NCBI GenBank assembly: GCA_022575985.1
Contig: JAKSXM010000014.1
Coordinates: 16,926,001-16,990,000, forward strand
Length of the DNA stretch: 64,000 nt
Direction of reading: 5' to 3'
Source of the DNA: Anagrus nilaparvatae
Lineage: Eukaryota > Arthropoda > Insecta > Hymenoptera > Mymaridae
A model generated the notes under the pieces. The model ran no database searches, was not told the DNA's origin, and saw nothing but the letters and a program-made list of their open reading frames with translations. The position numbers and the translations under genes are program-made. Below, piece after piece: positions 46,140 to 58,385 of this stretch; positions within the stretch are counted from its first letter, which is position 1; each line of letters opens with the position of its first letter.

Positions 46140-46410
46140 ATTTATTGTATAATTGTTGTTATTTCAAGTTTTCTAGAAATCACATAAGAATTGTATTAAT
46201 TTAAAAAGGGAAACCGCTAATAAATAAATAAATAAACAAATAAATAAAAACCTTTCTTCTGATTTTGACCAATAGGGTTATATCATGAAAAAAATTTTGA
46301 AATTCTATTTGGTTGGTTTTGTAGTATGTAAAAAAATATTGAATACGTATTTTTTTATTTTTTATTTAAACAAAATTTAACCGGTTAAATAATATAATAT
46401 TAAACAACTA

Positions 46411-46505
46411 GGTGGGAATTACGTATATAACCGAGGTGTGTGAAGTTGCCCACGAGGCGAAGCCGAGTAACTAACACACCGAGGTTTATATACGTAATTT
46501 CCACC
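46411..46505. repeat. Hairpin with CGAGGCGAAGCCGAG core
   Basis: GTGGGAATTACGTATATAA near 46412 pairs with the complement ending at about 46503. A GC-rich CGAGGCGAAGCCGAG sits in the loop region. Such GC-rich words in an A+T-rich background mark a mobile-element end, type unknown. Confidence 0.55.
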
Positions 46506-46522
46506 GAGTCATTTACGTTATT

Positions 46523-46917
46523 TTATACTTCACCTTGTTAAATAATTAGTGTCTGGTACTTTAATTAAAAAAATATTTATAATAAAATCATAATTATATC
46601 ATTAACATCTTAAATATTTTTTCGCTATGACTTGAATATAACTGTGATCAGCTTCGATATCTCAGAAAAGGTTAGTACTTATTTTTAATCACGACACATC
46701 ATTTTTTGCTTTGCGCATGCGTTCCTTATAACTGTTGAGTTCGAAATTATATCGATGCTCTTCGTTTCACAAAAAAGCATACTAAATCATGCTTATTCAA
46801 CTTTATTTCTCCTAGAACAGTTATGAGCGTACGATCGCGTAAATACAAAATAAATATGTATATTGCCACCTGCTCGCGCAAGAGTTATACACTAATTATA
46901 TGCAAGGTGAAGTATAA
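46523..46917. mobile_element. Miniature inverted-repeat element, ~395 bp
   Basis: Terminal repeats TTATACTTCACCTTG and the complement CAAGGTGAAGTATAA extend imperfectly for about 30 bp (AATTAGTGT shared). An internal GCGCATGCG...ACAGTTAT pairing is also present. No coding content. Confidence 0.65.
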
Positions 46918-46937
46918 AGAGTTTAATAAATTACCTG

Positions 46938-46996
46938 TGACGTCACAACCCAGATTCCCTATACTTTTAACATTGCGTTTTTGAGTTGTGACGTCA
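46938..46996. promoter_or_regulatory. Pair of TGACGTCA (CRE-type) palindromes in inverted repeat
   Basis: TGTGACGTCACAAC at about 46936 and GTTGTGACGTCACGG at about 46986 are reverse complements about 35 bp apart. TGACGTCA is the consensus site for CREB/ATF-type factors. It is probably part of the surrounding repeat rather than a host regulatory site. Confidence 0.35.
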
Positions 46997-47395
46997 CGGT
47001 CCCCCCAATACCAGTATTTTCGCTACTTTAATTATTAATTACTCAGTCATTTTTAATTTTTATGAAAAATAAAAAAATACGTATCGAATATTTTTTTATA
47101 TATTTTCAGAATATCAAAAAACCTCAATAGCGTTGCACAACCCTATAAATCGGCACACTGCATTAACTTATAGGTAAACGTTTTTTATTTATAAAATAGT
47201 TTTATCTGCACATAATGTATCATATTCAGGGCGGTATTTTCCTCTACGGTCAATTTGGGATATAAAAAAGACCCTAATATACACACTACTTAATGAAGTA
47301 AATAATTTATAAATAAAACATTGTAATGATACAATACAATACCATGCCATGTATTATAAATAGGATAGAAAAGAGAAAGGAAGCATATACTATCA

Positions 47396-47545
47396 TATGT
47401 TAGAAGTAGAGTCCGATTACTGGATAAATCTAAGTCTATATTTCAGTAGTTGCAACCAAGTGTTGTTGGATAAAGTTTAGATTCTTGATAATTTTCATCT
47501 TTTCTGTTCAAGTTAATCCGCTGCCGCCTGGACAAACCTAGCTTG
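47396..47545 (+). repeat. 'GGATAAA..TTTAGATTCTTGATA' repeat, forward copy
   Basis: Follows the reverse complement of 38908-39044 along its whole length (GAGTCCGATTACTGGATAAA, then GTTGTTGGATAAAGTTTAGA, and a CCGCTGCCGCCTGG end block). Confidence 0.7.
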
Positions 47546-47590
47546 GATGAAGTCTGTTTAGTAAAAAATGTGAGCAAGCATAGAAAAATT

Positions 47591-47708
47591 ATTAATTTGA
47601 TAAGTTTATTATGAATAATAAAACGATCTACATGGAACTAAAAATATATAACTTTTTTTAGTTCCATGTAGATCGTTTTATTATTCATAATAAACTTATC
47701 AAATTAAT
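47591..47708. repeat. Perfect 54-bp hairpin with 10-nt loop
   Basis: Bases 47591-47644 are the exact reverse complement of 47655-47708. The loop is TATATAACTT. An RNA from either strand would form a 54-bp perfectly paired hairpin. No TE ends or target duplication are recognised. Confidence 0.9.
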
Positions 47709-47709
47709 T

Positions 47710-48650
47710 TTATTTAATTAATTGGAACGTAAAACAGTATTTATACTGTTTACTCATTATTATAGAAAAATTATTTCATCGTATTATTTTTTTATGCTAC
47801 GTATTATATTACCTTATCATAACTTTCTAATCAAATAATTTTTTGAATGAAAATTAAATAATTTAAATCATTTTAAATTTTAAATAACTTTATATAACAT
47901 TTTTTTATACTTGATAAATAAATTTATATGAACGTAAGACTATAAATTATTTGTTTACAATTGACAAAATATTTCCATTAAAAATATTTAGTGTTACAGC
48001 AAAAAAGGTTGCAAAAATGTCTTAAATGCGACAGTAGTTTTCCATGTGTAAATAAATAAGAATAAATCCATAAATAATGTTAGTTAAGATTTAGTATAAA
48101 TTTGTATTATTTTTAATATTACATTCTGGTTATTTAATATTTAAATACATTTACATTGTAAATTGACTAACGATAAATGTAAAGTTATTTTTAACAAAAT
48201 AGTTTATCAATATTATCATAAATAAACAACTCTAAAACACTCGATTTTGCATATCCAGGGGTCAACTCACGATTATTTATTTAAAAATTACTGCAATATG
48301 TTCAATTTATATTTGCTTACACGCTATAAACTGTTAGGATTATAATGTGGCTCCTCTGAAAATTCTATATATGCTTGCATAATTATAAATCTTTATCATT
48401 TGATAATTTTTTATTCTGACCTTAAATTCTTTAGATTAAGAATTACCAAAGAAAATTCGCATCCAGTTAATAAAATAATGTTTTAATTATAAAACCATGA
48501 ATAATAAAATAATGCAACAAAATACTAAAACTAATATTATTAGATTCTGTTCATGTGGGAGACACACGTCATCTCTATGTAATAAATAAATTATCTTTGA
48601 AATTGGACTTAGCCTCTCCAATGGTTTTCTAAATATGTTTCTGTGATTTT
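47710..48650. other. A+T-rich sequence without recognised gene
   Basis: Nothing recognised in either strand. Confidence 0.4.
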
Positions 48651-48654
48651 TTTT

Positions 48655-48950
48655 TTGCACAGGAAGTGGAGAAATGCGTTACGCACACTGTCCAGCATCC
48701 AAACTTACAGTTATGTAGGACTTGGCTTACCTTGCCTTTACCCACTAAAACTCCACTCCCTTCCTACCTTTTGCAAGCCTATCCCGAGACCATTTTCACA
48801 TTACTTTAGGAAAGGTTCAAGGCCATTTAGTTCTATGCGTGAACTCCATCTTTTGACTTGCATCCAGTGACACGCCAGTCTGGTTAAGGACTCCGTCATC
48901 CCTTCTGACTATAGTTCCATCTTTATGTGCTGTCATCTTCAATAAAATAT
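48655..48950. other. Less A+T-rich segment sharing TGCGTTACGCAC with 19199
   Basis: It stands out in base composition, has no coding match in any frame and carries AATGCGTTACGCAC near 48674. Possibly the tail of a retrotransposon related to the R2-like remnant at 18495; this is inference only. Confidence 0.25.
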
Positions 48951-49010
48951 ATGTTAGCTAAAAATATATGCCATTTCCCAATATCGTTAAGAAAGAATGT
49001 TAATAAATAA

Positions 49011-49019
49011 ATTCATAAG

Positions 49020-49050
<31 letters not shown>

Positions 49051-49095
49051 ATATATAAATAAAAATAAATAGATAAATAAAAATAAATAAATATT
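49011..49095. repeat. AAAT/AAATA tandem microsatellite
   Basis: A run of AAAT repeats with AT and GAT interruptions. It lies immediately beyond the 3' end of the minus-strand retrotransposon fragment. Confidence 0.95.
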
Positions 49096-49155
49096 ACTCT
49101 ACCAGCTAAGATTGATTGCCTGCAGCTATCCGGATAACCGCAATAAGTCTCAATA

Positions 49156-49745
49156 TTAGCAAATACCTTGGAAGTCAAGTTTTTTGGTACAGAGTATGTA
49201 CTTCACATACTGGCTAATTTTGGGCCATACTTCATCATTTCGTAGCATCAAGCTAACCACATTCTCAGGTGTGATCCGGCCGATATTAGTTTCTAGTTGA
49301 AAATTTTGAAGGGTCCATCTGTCGCATTCAAAGAATGTGTGTTCCAGCGTATCTCATTTGGGAAGATAGTATACACATTTAGCGCTATTCATCTTTTGGA
49401 TCCGAAACAGGTAAGAGCAAAAAAACACATGTCTGCTTATGAATTGGGTCAAAAAATAGTTTATGTCCCCGTGCCCTCTAGTTATCCAAGGTGATATCTC
49501 TCCTATCAACCTCTTGGTCCATTTTCTCTCCGAGTAGTCGGTCCAATAGTTCTGCCACATGTTTAGGCTGATCTGATGCGATGTAGCCTTAGCGCGGTCA
49601 CTGCCTTCCCTCTCCTTATTCTGATAGATATACTTTCAAGAACCAGCAGATCTATCGGAATTACTCTGACAATTGCTAGTGCTACCTCCAACGAAACTGT
49701 GCTATAGGCACAGGAGATTCGCAGCTTACTCGTCAACTTAGATGC
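49156..49745 (-). pseudogene. Non-LTR retrotransposon ORF2, C-terminal tail (5'-truncated, frameshifted)
   Basis: Read on the minus strand from 49741, the first frame gives LRISCAYSTVSLEVALAI, then IPIDLLVLE, the block after the reverse transcriptase in R1/Jockey-type ORF2 proteins. After a one-base frameshift near 49560 a second frame gives W.KRLIGEISPWI, then HGDINYFLTQFISRH, and after an in-frame stop near 49351 DTLEHTFFECDRW, the conserved Cys/His tail, ending in TAA at 49156. The protein would copy its RNA at a nicked target site, but this copy has no polymerase, one frameshift and one internal stop. The strand-consistent order of blocks makes the assignment firm, while the clade (R1-like) is tentative. 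Confidence 0.8.
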
Positions 49746-49759
49746 ATAATGTCAGAAAT

Positions 49760-52700
49760 GTTTCTGTAATTAATAGTTATAAATTAATTAAGGATAGAAG
49801 TTTGAAAACTGTATGTGCAGTGAAACAATTTTCATTTTAGAGTTAAAGAAAATTCGTGATTAAGTTATGAGTACTTCCAACAAGAGGTATGCTGGAAGTT
49901 TATTGTTGCATCAAAAAATAGAGTGCAATCTTTACTAATAAGGAAAATTAGAGAAATGGATTTTAATGATTGATACAAGAGGATGCTACTATCAGCGGAG
50001 CAAAACTTTCTGAGTGGTATACCAAAACTTCCCTAAATTACTATAGTTGAAGTATTTTAAAACCCTAAGTCTAAATTATTGTTAAACCCTAAGTCCCTAA
50101 AACTGAATTTAGAGAGAAATTGAAACTGAATTTCGAGAAATATTAATCCCCCCTGAAGCCTAATAAACTTGGTCCTCTCCTTTGATTTTAAATTTCACCA
50201 AGTACCCGGTTAGGTTGCTTTAATTGAAATTTCAATCATTCAATCATAAAAAAAATTTTTAAATTCTAAATAATAGATTTAATTTTTGAATTAGCTAAAT
50301 GATGTTAGCAATTTATACAGAGTTATATGGAGCATTTTTAGCAATATGACATCGTTACCCCCCTTACTACCAGTTATTAACGTTTTAAAATTGCTATATT
50401 TACATTTATATATACATTTTTATAATATCCAAAAACCTGATACTGTGAGAAAGCTCAATTCAAGGAAAGTAATCTAATCGCATTCTCTATTAACACACTA
50501 TTTGTCAAATACTGTTCGAATTTTGAAAATTCTACTTTCTTAAACTATTAATGATGATGAAAATAGAAAGTTATTATAATGATTAATAAATCTCTAATAT
50601 AAAATCTGTCAACTTGGTCACTTATTTTTATATTTTATAGTTTTATAGTCGATGTAAATTTTTTATTGCTATTTAGTTGTAAAGAAAAAAAAAACAATTT
50701 GAAATGAAAATGTAAAATAGGTAATTTAGATAGAAGCGATTTGTAAACAAGACAAATTCGATAAAGATAAGAAGAAAAGTTAAGAATGGTAGGTTATTGT
50801 GCTAATGCGAATTGTTTTACTTTGTTACACTAACATATATTATTTAGAACAAAACATATAAACTCTAATACACCTTTATATATAAATATATAAGCTGGCT
50901 TTGCTAGGACGTGATAACAAATCCTAAACTATAAGTCCTTGTCATCTTGTGAACCCAAAGAGTTTACCGATTAGACAGCGTGGCATCTTGAGCTGCCCAG
51001 GCTTAAGGTCTTGAGACCAAAACTTTATATTTTATTTTTTTTATTATTCTACGCTATAAAAGAACAAGTGCAAAGAAACAGCAATCTCAAAATTTAAAAT
51101 AAAAATTGTAATTAGAAAAACTTTTTTAATTTATTAATATTTAGATTTAAAAAAATATTATTTGCATTATATAGGTTACGAGCTTTGAAATTCGTGTGAA
51201 TATAAAGTTTTAAGATGTTTACTATGATAATTTAACTGTAGAAATACTAAAATTAAGGCTTATCGAAATGCAAAAATTCATAATTCAGAAACTATTATAG
51301 TACACATAGCTCGGCAAAATACAAATATCTACTGTTTAACTTACACAGTACTGTGTGCAAATGTACAGTTAAATAAATAAAAAAAAAGGAAAGAAAAAAA
51401 AGAAAAATTTTAACGCTTCCTAATATGCATTACTATGAGTCACGCAATTCAAGAAATGTTTTTCTGTGTTATATCTCAAATATTTTCTTAGCCAAATTAT
51501 ATCGTTTATAAACATGCTCTTAAAATATCTCACTGCTTATTATTATTACGTTATCGCTAAATTAGATAAACAAATTATTCAATAAATTTTTCTTAGATTT
51601 AATACTCTCTAATTTATTGTCTTTAATAAATAATTTATCTGGTTGCCTATAATAGAAAGCGCTGGATTTGATTCGAGAAAAAGAACAGAAAACTTAAATT
51701 GCCTTCATTTTTTGACGATCTTTGAAACTTTGACGAAGTGATAACAATAATAGTGCTTTATTGACCACTAACGAATTTCATTACTAATATCAATTCATTC
51801 AAAGTATACAGTTTTTCTACCGTATTCCAAAATTTTTTATTCACAAATCTTCCAGAGCTTTAAGTTGTAATTTTTGTATAATATTTAATTCAAACATATA
51901 TTTTTTTTTTAATTATGAAATATTTGAAGCATGCTTCATGATAAGATTCAGGCAAAATTATTTTTTTTTATAAAAAAAATTTAATAAAAATAATTTACTA
52001 CTAAAGTATTCTATCAAAAGCAAACGTATATTTTAAAGAACGACTAGTTTTGAACCTTACAAAAATCAATTTCAACAAAATATTCAGAATAATAAAAATA
52101 AAATTCGTGCTTATTAATAAAAATTGCTTTTGAACATTTATATGAATTGTCATAACTTAAAAACAAATACAAATGCATATTTAGTTATAGCGCTTAATGA
52201 TATAGTATCGAACTCGAAAATCCATAAAATTCCAATTGACAAAACGGGTATTAGGTAACATATGTATGAAAGATAATAATTATGCTTTGTTGTTCACAAT
52301 ATTATAAATATATTTGTATTGTAAAGTTGCGGAGAGGGAAAGAGAAGACGGAATGAATTTGGCTTGTCTGTATATTCGCAACTTTGGTTTCCTGATCCCA
52401 TTTCAACCGTCAGTGGATTTTTGAGATATATACACATAAAGTTTCAGTTATGTATATATTGAAAAGAGAAAAAGAGAAGAACCAATAACGGTGTATTGGG
52501 TATACGTAGATTGAAATAGGCGACAGATCTCGTGTATTGTATATCATGCTTTGCCTCACCATTCATCTGTTTTTATCGGATGAACGTTTGGAATGTCAGA
52601 AGCAATATCATTGATACGCATTTCTTGTCTGATTATATATAAATTATACGTACACGTGTGAATCTTCGGGTGCAACATAATCGATACAATCATCCAAACA

Positions 52701-52910
52701 ATTAATCGCATTTATTTTAATTTCAATAAAATAAAATATTAATCGTAAATACTATTTTGATTGGGCAATTAATTATTTGGTGAAGAGAGTGATAAATGGT
52801 CAGCATATTTTAAAACTGAGCATATTTACTTACAATCATCTTTTAATAAAAAACCGATAAATTGTCTAATTTTTCATCAGATAGAGAAAAAATAATTTTA
52901 CAACTTTTTA
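49760..52910. other. Long stretch without recognised gene
   Basis: Mostly A+T-rich. Somewhat more balanced segments at about 50890-51010 and 52320-52660 show no open frame or RNA-gene signature. They could hold regulatory DNA or unrecognised repeats. Confidence 0.4.
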
Positions 52911-52921
52911 TTTGTTTAAAT

Positions 52922-54709
52922 TAGGGGTGTGCGGTTACCCGACCCGAAGCTTCGGGCGGTCTTGGATTTTTTCGGGTCGGGTCGGGTCGGTCTTCGGTTA
53001 TACCCGAAAAGCTTTAGGGGTTTGAAGGTATAGTTTTTAGGTGGGAAATTTCCCTGGCATTACGATTCTATCATCCTTTTTGCGGAAAATTTCCATTTGG
53101 TCTTAAAAATGAGAATAAAAGGGTCAAAAAATGACTTGCTAAAAAAAAGGATAATTTTTATTAACTTTAATTTTTTATTTATTTTTTTATGTAAATTAAA
53201 TAAATAAATAAATAAATTTGCATTTTTTTCAAATTAATACTTAGTATGCTATTTTTTATAAAAAATAATGAAACCTATTCCCAAATAAATTCAGGAATTT
53301 CATAATAAAAAATAAAACAATCGTCTTGAAAATCTATTTTTTTAAGTATATTAATACTCAATTTAATTTAAAAAACCATAGATTTAGCAAGTAGTATTTT
53401 CATAAGAACTCAGATTTTATACAAAAAAAATATTTTTTATCTTTTCTTAATTTCTTCTGATTTTTTGATTTTAGCTCTCGATAGTTTAACTGCCATTTTT
53501 CAGCTGGGTAATTCATAATAAAAAAGTACCATAAGACATTGAAAACTAGAGGGTTCAATAAAAAAATGATCTATTGCGGATTAATTTATTTCAAAAACTG
53601 TGTTGTGGAAAAGGATGTGACTGATTTGACAAAATGGCCCATATATATTTTTCTTGTTTTATTTTTACCGTTTTATTAATCCCATGATTGGTAAATTAAC
53701 TTTTAGGCCTCTTTTAGAACTTCATGATATACATGTGACTCTAAGAAACAAATCCAAAACTATATTTTTAAATGCTTTTTGATTTTTTTTTATAGGTTTA
53801 GTTATTTACAGGATTATACTTTTTATAGAATTGTTTTTTTTCTAAGTATTTGGAGTTTCCAATGCGCCTGCAGAACTCGAAAATATAAGAAAAAAAATAA
53901 GTTTCTCGTTGGATTTAGACAAAAAGATCTATTTTCAAGCCCACACGATAGCTCTTGAAAGTTTTTTTAACCTCCTTTAAAATTGGTATTTACTAAAAAC
54001 TTAAGATTTTTCCAATGGATTTAAATCGTGTTTTATATTATTTTAAAATTCATAGTTTTCCCCCGGAAATCTGATGAAAACATTTATTTTGGCTTTTGAG
54101 AACGTTTTATAGAAGAAAAATCGATTTTTGTCGTTTTAATGGGTCCCAATTTTAAGGAGACCTAATTTAAAAGTTCTGTAGTTTTTGAATAAATTTATTT
54201 GAATATTATTAACAAGAGAAATATGCGTTTTTCCCCAAAGAATCAAATGATTAATTTCTTTTCAAAAATATTTTATTTGCTAATTTTTTTACGGAATTTC
54301 AAAGAGTACTCATAGACACTTCTTTCCTAAAAATTAGAAAAATGTGTTTTTCATAAGTCTCGAAGAATGCGTCCAAAAATGCGTTTTTTGAATTTTTATC
54401 ATTGAAACGCGTTCGAAATTGTATGTAAAATAAAAAAAATAAATAATAACTGAAAGTTAATAAAAATTATCCTTTTTTTTAGAAAGTCATTTTTTGACCC
54501 TTTTATTCTCATTTTTAAGACCGAATGGAAATTTTCCGCAAAAAGGATGATAGAATCGTAATGCCAGGGAAATTACCCACCTAAAAACTATACCTTCAGA
54601 CCCCTGAAGCTTTTCGGGTAAAACCGAAGACCGACCCGACCCGACCCGAAAAAAGTAAAATCGGTCTTTCGGGCGGGTACCCGAATATTCGGGTAACCGC
54701 ACACCCCTA
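52922..54709. mobile_element. hAT-like element, long copy (1788 bp)
   Basis: Same TAGGGGTGTGCGG... inverted ends as 9657-10265, flanked by a perfect 8-bp duplication GTTTAAAT (52914-52921 and 54710-54717) that also fits nTnnnnAn. Arms of about 245 bp surround about 1.3 kb of A/T-rich interior without a transposase frame. Positions 52922 to about 53283 and about 54458-54709 correspond to the whole of the 609-bp copy, so the latter looks like a deletion derivative of this form. Confidence 0.9.
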
Positions 54710-54719
54710 GTTTAAATTG

Positions 54720-55220
54720 TTTTAAAAAATACGTCCTAGTGATTTTTGGTTCATGAATTTCATTTTTCCCAGATCTGGGCTACTTGAATCGAAGTTTTGC
54801 TTGTCCCATGTCAAACAGCATTCAATTTTAGGGTGGCGGGGAGAATCAAGCATAAGAATTATTCTAATTGCTAACAAAAAAGTTAAAAATTCTCCAAAAT
54901 TTATAAACAATCAGTTTTAACTCACCAATGAAAGCTTCCACTTTCCGAATCAAAAATTCCACGCGTAATCCCCACCCCCTAAAATTAAATTGTCTTTGAT
55001 ATGAAGCAAGCAGATTTTCGATCCAAGTAGCCAATGTCTGGAAAAAGTGGAATTTGCGATCCAAAAATCAATACAGTAAATATGGTTAATATGCTTCAGT
55101 TTTAAAATATGTTAAACACTGATCAAATTGGTCAAAAAGCAGCCTTCTGAAGTTTAAAATGAGCTTCGAATCACTAAATATTTTTATTTAATTTCTTTTA
55201 AAAATAGTAATAAAACTTAT
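54720..55220. other. Unrecognised moderately A+T-rich segment
   Basis: 54755-55065 has an imperfect internal mirror: CTACTTGAATCGAA..TTTGCTTGTCC near 54780 against GCAAGCAGATTTTCGATCCA and AGTAGCC near 55005. ATTCAATTTTAGGGTGGCGG near 54810 faces a CCCCCTAAAATTAAATTG block near 54970. It is probably another decayed foldback. Confidence 0.45.
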
Positions 55221-55229
55221 GCTCTTACC

Positions 55230-55560
55230 AAGCTGTAGAACTCCCGTGAAAAAAAGTTCGGTATTGCGTACAAAAAAAAATAATGGTGTTTTTTTAATTT
55301 CTGCAAAAAAATTTTGAGAAAAAAATTTTTGAAAAAGTTAGGTATCAGATCCAAAAAAATAGATATTTCTAAAATTAGTAGTTCCGGATAAAAAAATAAA
55401 ATAATCAGGTACTAATTCATAGTTATATTTTAGCCCAAAAAGAAAAAAAATAATGGTTCCATTTTTATTTTTAATGTAAAAAATTAAATCTAACCAATTT
55501 TCAGACATATCTTATATTTTTTTCAGTCTGTAGTGAACGTCCTAAAATTCCGAAATATAA
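55230..55560 (-). repeat. 'GGATCTGATACTTAATTTTT' modular repeat, reversed copy
   Basis: The reverse complement contains the ATTTTTTTGGATCTGATACC block and the flanking TACTAATTTTAG-type block seen at 15400-16140 and 61190-61990. Confidence 0.55.
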
Positions 55561-56144
55561 TTTTTTTTTTAATTAAAATATGTATTGGTTTTCTCACCTA
55601 GTTTTTAATTTATTTGTAGATTATTTTGTATTTTGACATTAAATTAAGCTGATATATTGGATCTTTTGAAATTTCTCTTACCTGAAACAAAAAATAAAAT
55701 ATAATTAATAAATTAGGACTAATAATTTTCCAAATAAATTAGAACAGTATATTTAAGGCCTTTCGATACAGTTTTTTTACAATCAAAACAAGGGCAAAAA
55801 ATTTGGTAAAATGTTTGATATAATTGAATTAACAGAACATTACTTAAGTAGATGTGACACACAATAAATGAAAAATCATTCGAGTATTTATTCATGCTAT
55901 TATAAAATTTCGTTCTTAATTTCACCATAAAGGACAAAAGAAAAATTTATTTTTAGGGACAGTAATCCATATTTGCATTCGGATGCAATATTGGATATTT
56001 TTTTCTTAAAAATAAAAATAATAATGGTTTATTAAAATTATGGATAAAGTTCATTATTTTCAATCTACATCTTACTGTATAACTGATTTTATTAATGAAT
56101 TGAGACAGTTTTTCTGTGTCTAAATATACAATATAATTTTAAGG

Positions 56145-56180
56145 GGATTGGTTCTGTTCAACGCGCAGGGGGATTAGTAC
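56145..56180 (+). mobile_element. Degenerate Helitron-like 3' terminus
   Basis: GGGGATTGG...CAACGCGCAGGGGGATTAGT keeps the layout of the 44455-44497 terminus with decayed hairpin arms. Confidence 0.4.
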
Positions 56181-56534
56181 TAAAAAAAATATACAGGCAA
56201 ACTTTTAATTCAATAAAATTGACCTGTTAAGAATGACTATTAACCTGAAATACGAATTCAGGAGAATTTTTTTTATAATTATTTTAATTATTTTTTTTAA
56301 CACTTGTAAAACAAGGCAATAATTCTTTTGGAAATTTGAATATTAAGCTTAAAATATTGTTTTTTTATGAATCAAAAAAGATAAACGAAGTACATAAATA
56401 TAATAAAGCAAGAAAGTTTATTGACTTTTAACTCTATTCAATGACACTTTAAAAATTAAAAAACACTTATCAAAAATCAATAATTTCTAAAACTTGACAC
56501 AGTTCTATTTCATTAGTCTGAGTGAAGCATGCGA

Positions 56535-56613
56535 TAAAAAGAATGCCCCAGATTGTACTTTAATCACTATCCGAGGCAAAGCCAATAAACTTCGATCTGG
56601 GGCATTCTTTTTT
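56535..56613. repeat. 18-bp-stem hairpin (AAAAGAATGCCCCAGAT)
   Basis: AAAAAGAATGCCCCAGAT at 56536 and its exact complement at about 56595-56612 enclose about 41 nt. The frame 56494-56679 runs through it and is not called. Confidence 0.7.
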
Positions 56614-56689
56614 GCTCCCAAATGTGTTTTCGACCCGCTAAAGAGAATGTATATTATAAATTTTGAAAAAAGAAGATGAGGAACTTTTG

Positions 56690-58260
56690 GGAATACGATG
56701 TAATTAAGTAATAAAAAAAATAATAAATTTGCAAATTAGATAATTCCACATATCTTTACTCAGACTATTCATTATTTATAATGAGTTGCTAGTATAAAAT
56801 ATGATTGATTTGATTTTTAATTTAATTGACTATTTGGAAGAGAAAATTTCCATCCGTATCGAAGAAGTATTTATAAAGAGTGAATATGAGTATTATATTT
56901 CTTCCTTTTTTGTATCGAAAGAAAAGTTTATACTTTTTTGTCCCCAACGCGTTCATTAAATAAGAAAGATTGAAAATATAAAAGAAACTTCTTAGACTTT
57001 CTGTTGCAACCAAGAGCCGACTGTATGTAGAGAGGATTTCTAAGAGGGTAATACCCCATTGGATAGGTTTACTTTAAAAGATGAAAGCCATGTGTCGTTA
57101 AAATAAAGAAAAAAGGAGTAAAATCAAGGTATAAGCTTTTATTGTATATCTATATATATGTATGGAACACATGCCCTTCTATAATATAAGAGCAAAGCAT
57201 CTTGCGTTCCACGTATTCAAGTTTCTTGTTTCCTTTTGTTATTCCCTTGACGTACGTACAGATAAACTCATAGAATACGTTACCTCGTAAAATGCAATAT
57301 CTTGCCTTATAAACGAATAAGGGCTTTTAGAAATTTCCACCTTCTATTTGACCTTTCTTTATATTTAGTTTTGAGAAAATACTTGGAACTTTACGTGTAT
57401 GCTGCAGCTAAAAATCATTTGTTCGTAGCGCACACTGACAATCTTTACGGGTTTTCAGTAAATTGTAATTGTACATGTACGTGTATAAACGTGTTTAAAC
57501 ACAAAAATAAAACATTTATGCTCGCATTTATGTGAATTTTTTAAGTACCAGATAGTGAGCAAACTAAGCAGTTCTGACTTTTGTGACTCTAGTTTTACTT
57601 TTGTTTATACACATATTTATTTGCTTGATTGCAGTTTTAAGAGAGAAATCAAAAAAAAATAGGAATACAGTCTTTGTTGTTGGTTTACAACGCAATTTAT
57701 CATTTATTGCTTTGAAAGATACAATTTTACTGCAAATAAAACAATATTAAGATCATTTTATTGATATGAAAAAATAGCAGAATTGTATTTTCTTTTTTTA
57801 TGTCCTTTTTTCTTTTATTTGATTGCTTCTTTTAAAAATTTTATAACAAAACTAAATTTTAAAAATGTATGATAAAACCTTTATTATTAAATTTTAAAGT
57901 AAATTTATAAAATTAAATAAGATCCTAGAAAAATTTTTCAAAAATTTAGTTAAAAATTTAACGCCCAATAGTTTATGTACATTCGGTTCTGTTAATAGCG
58001 TCCACATCAATTTTTGGAAATTTATATGCTTTTTTAAGGATTTGGCATTTTTTTCATATTTATTTTTTAATAATAATTAAGTTCACATAAAAGAGCAAAT
58101 TTTGTTGATTAAATCCGAACTTGATTTTTAAAAATCGATTCGGCCTCTAGTCGCAATTACAGATTATAAAAATAGTAATTTTTTTTAAATAATAAAAATG
58201 TATACCAGAAAATATTTTCTTTTGTCTTAAATTTTTAATTTTATGAACAGAAGCTAACTT
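56690..58260. other. A+T-rich sequence without recognised gene
   Basis: No domain or array was seen. Short frames (for example 57302-57535) have no recognisable family. Confidence 0.4.
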
Positions 58261-58267
58261 TTATCAA

Positions 58268-58385
58268 TTAGAGATGTGCAGTTACCTGGATTCCTGAGTA
58301 CTCGACACGAAAATTTGTTATTTTTTTTAGGTCAGATAATCCCAAAAGGTTTAGTAAGCCTGGAAGTATAGTTTTTAATAGCGAG
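58268..58385 (+). repeat. Ancient relative of the hAT-like terminal repeat
   Basis: TAGAGATGTGCAGTTACC at 58268 matches the hAT-like end TAGGGGTGTGCGGTTACC at 15 of 18 positions. About 60 bp on, a CCCAAAAGGTTTAG..GCCTGGAAGTATAGTTTTTA stretch matches the arm block CCCGAAAAGCTTTAG...TGAAGGTATAGTTTTTA. The opposite end was not found. Confidence 0.55.

Noticed and set aside
50890..51010. Possible tRNA or small RNA gene in a more balanced segment
   Set aside because: No TTCGA/A-type T-loop, acceptor pairing or cloverleaf could be drawn.
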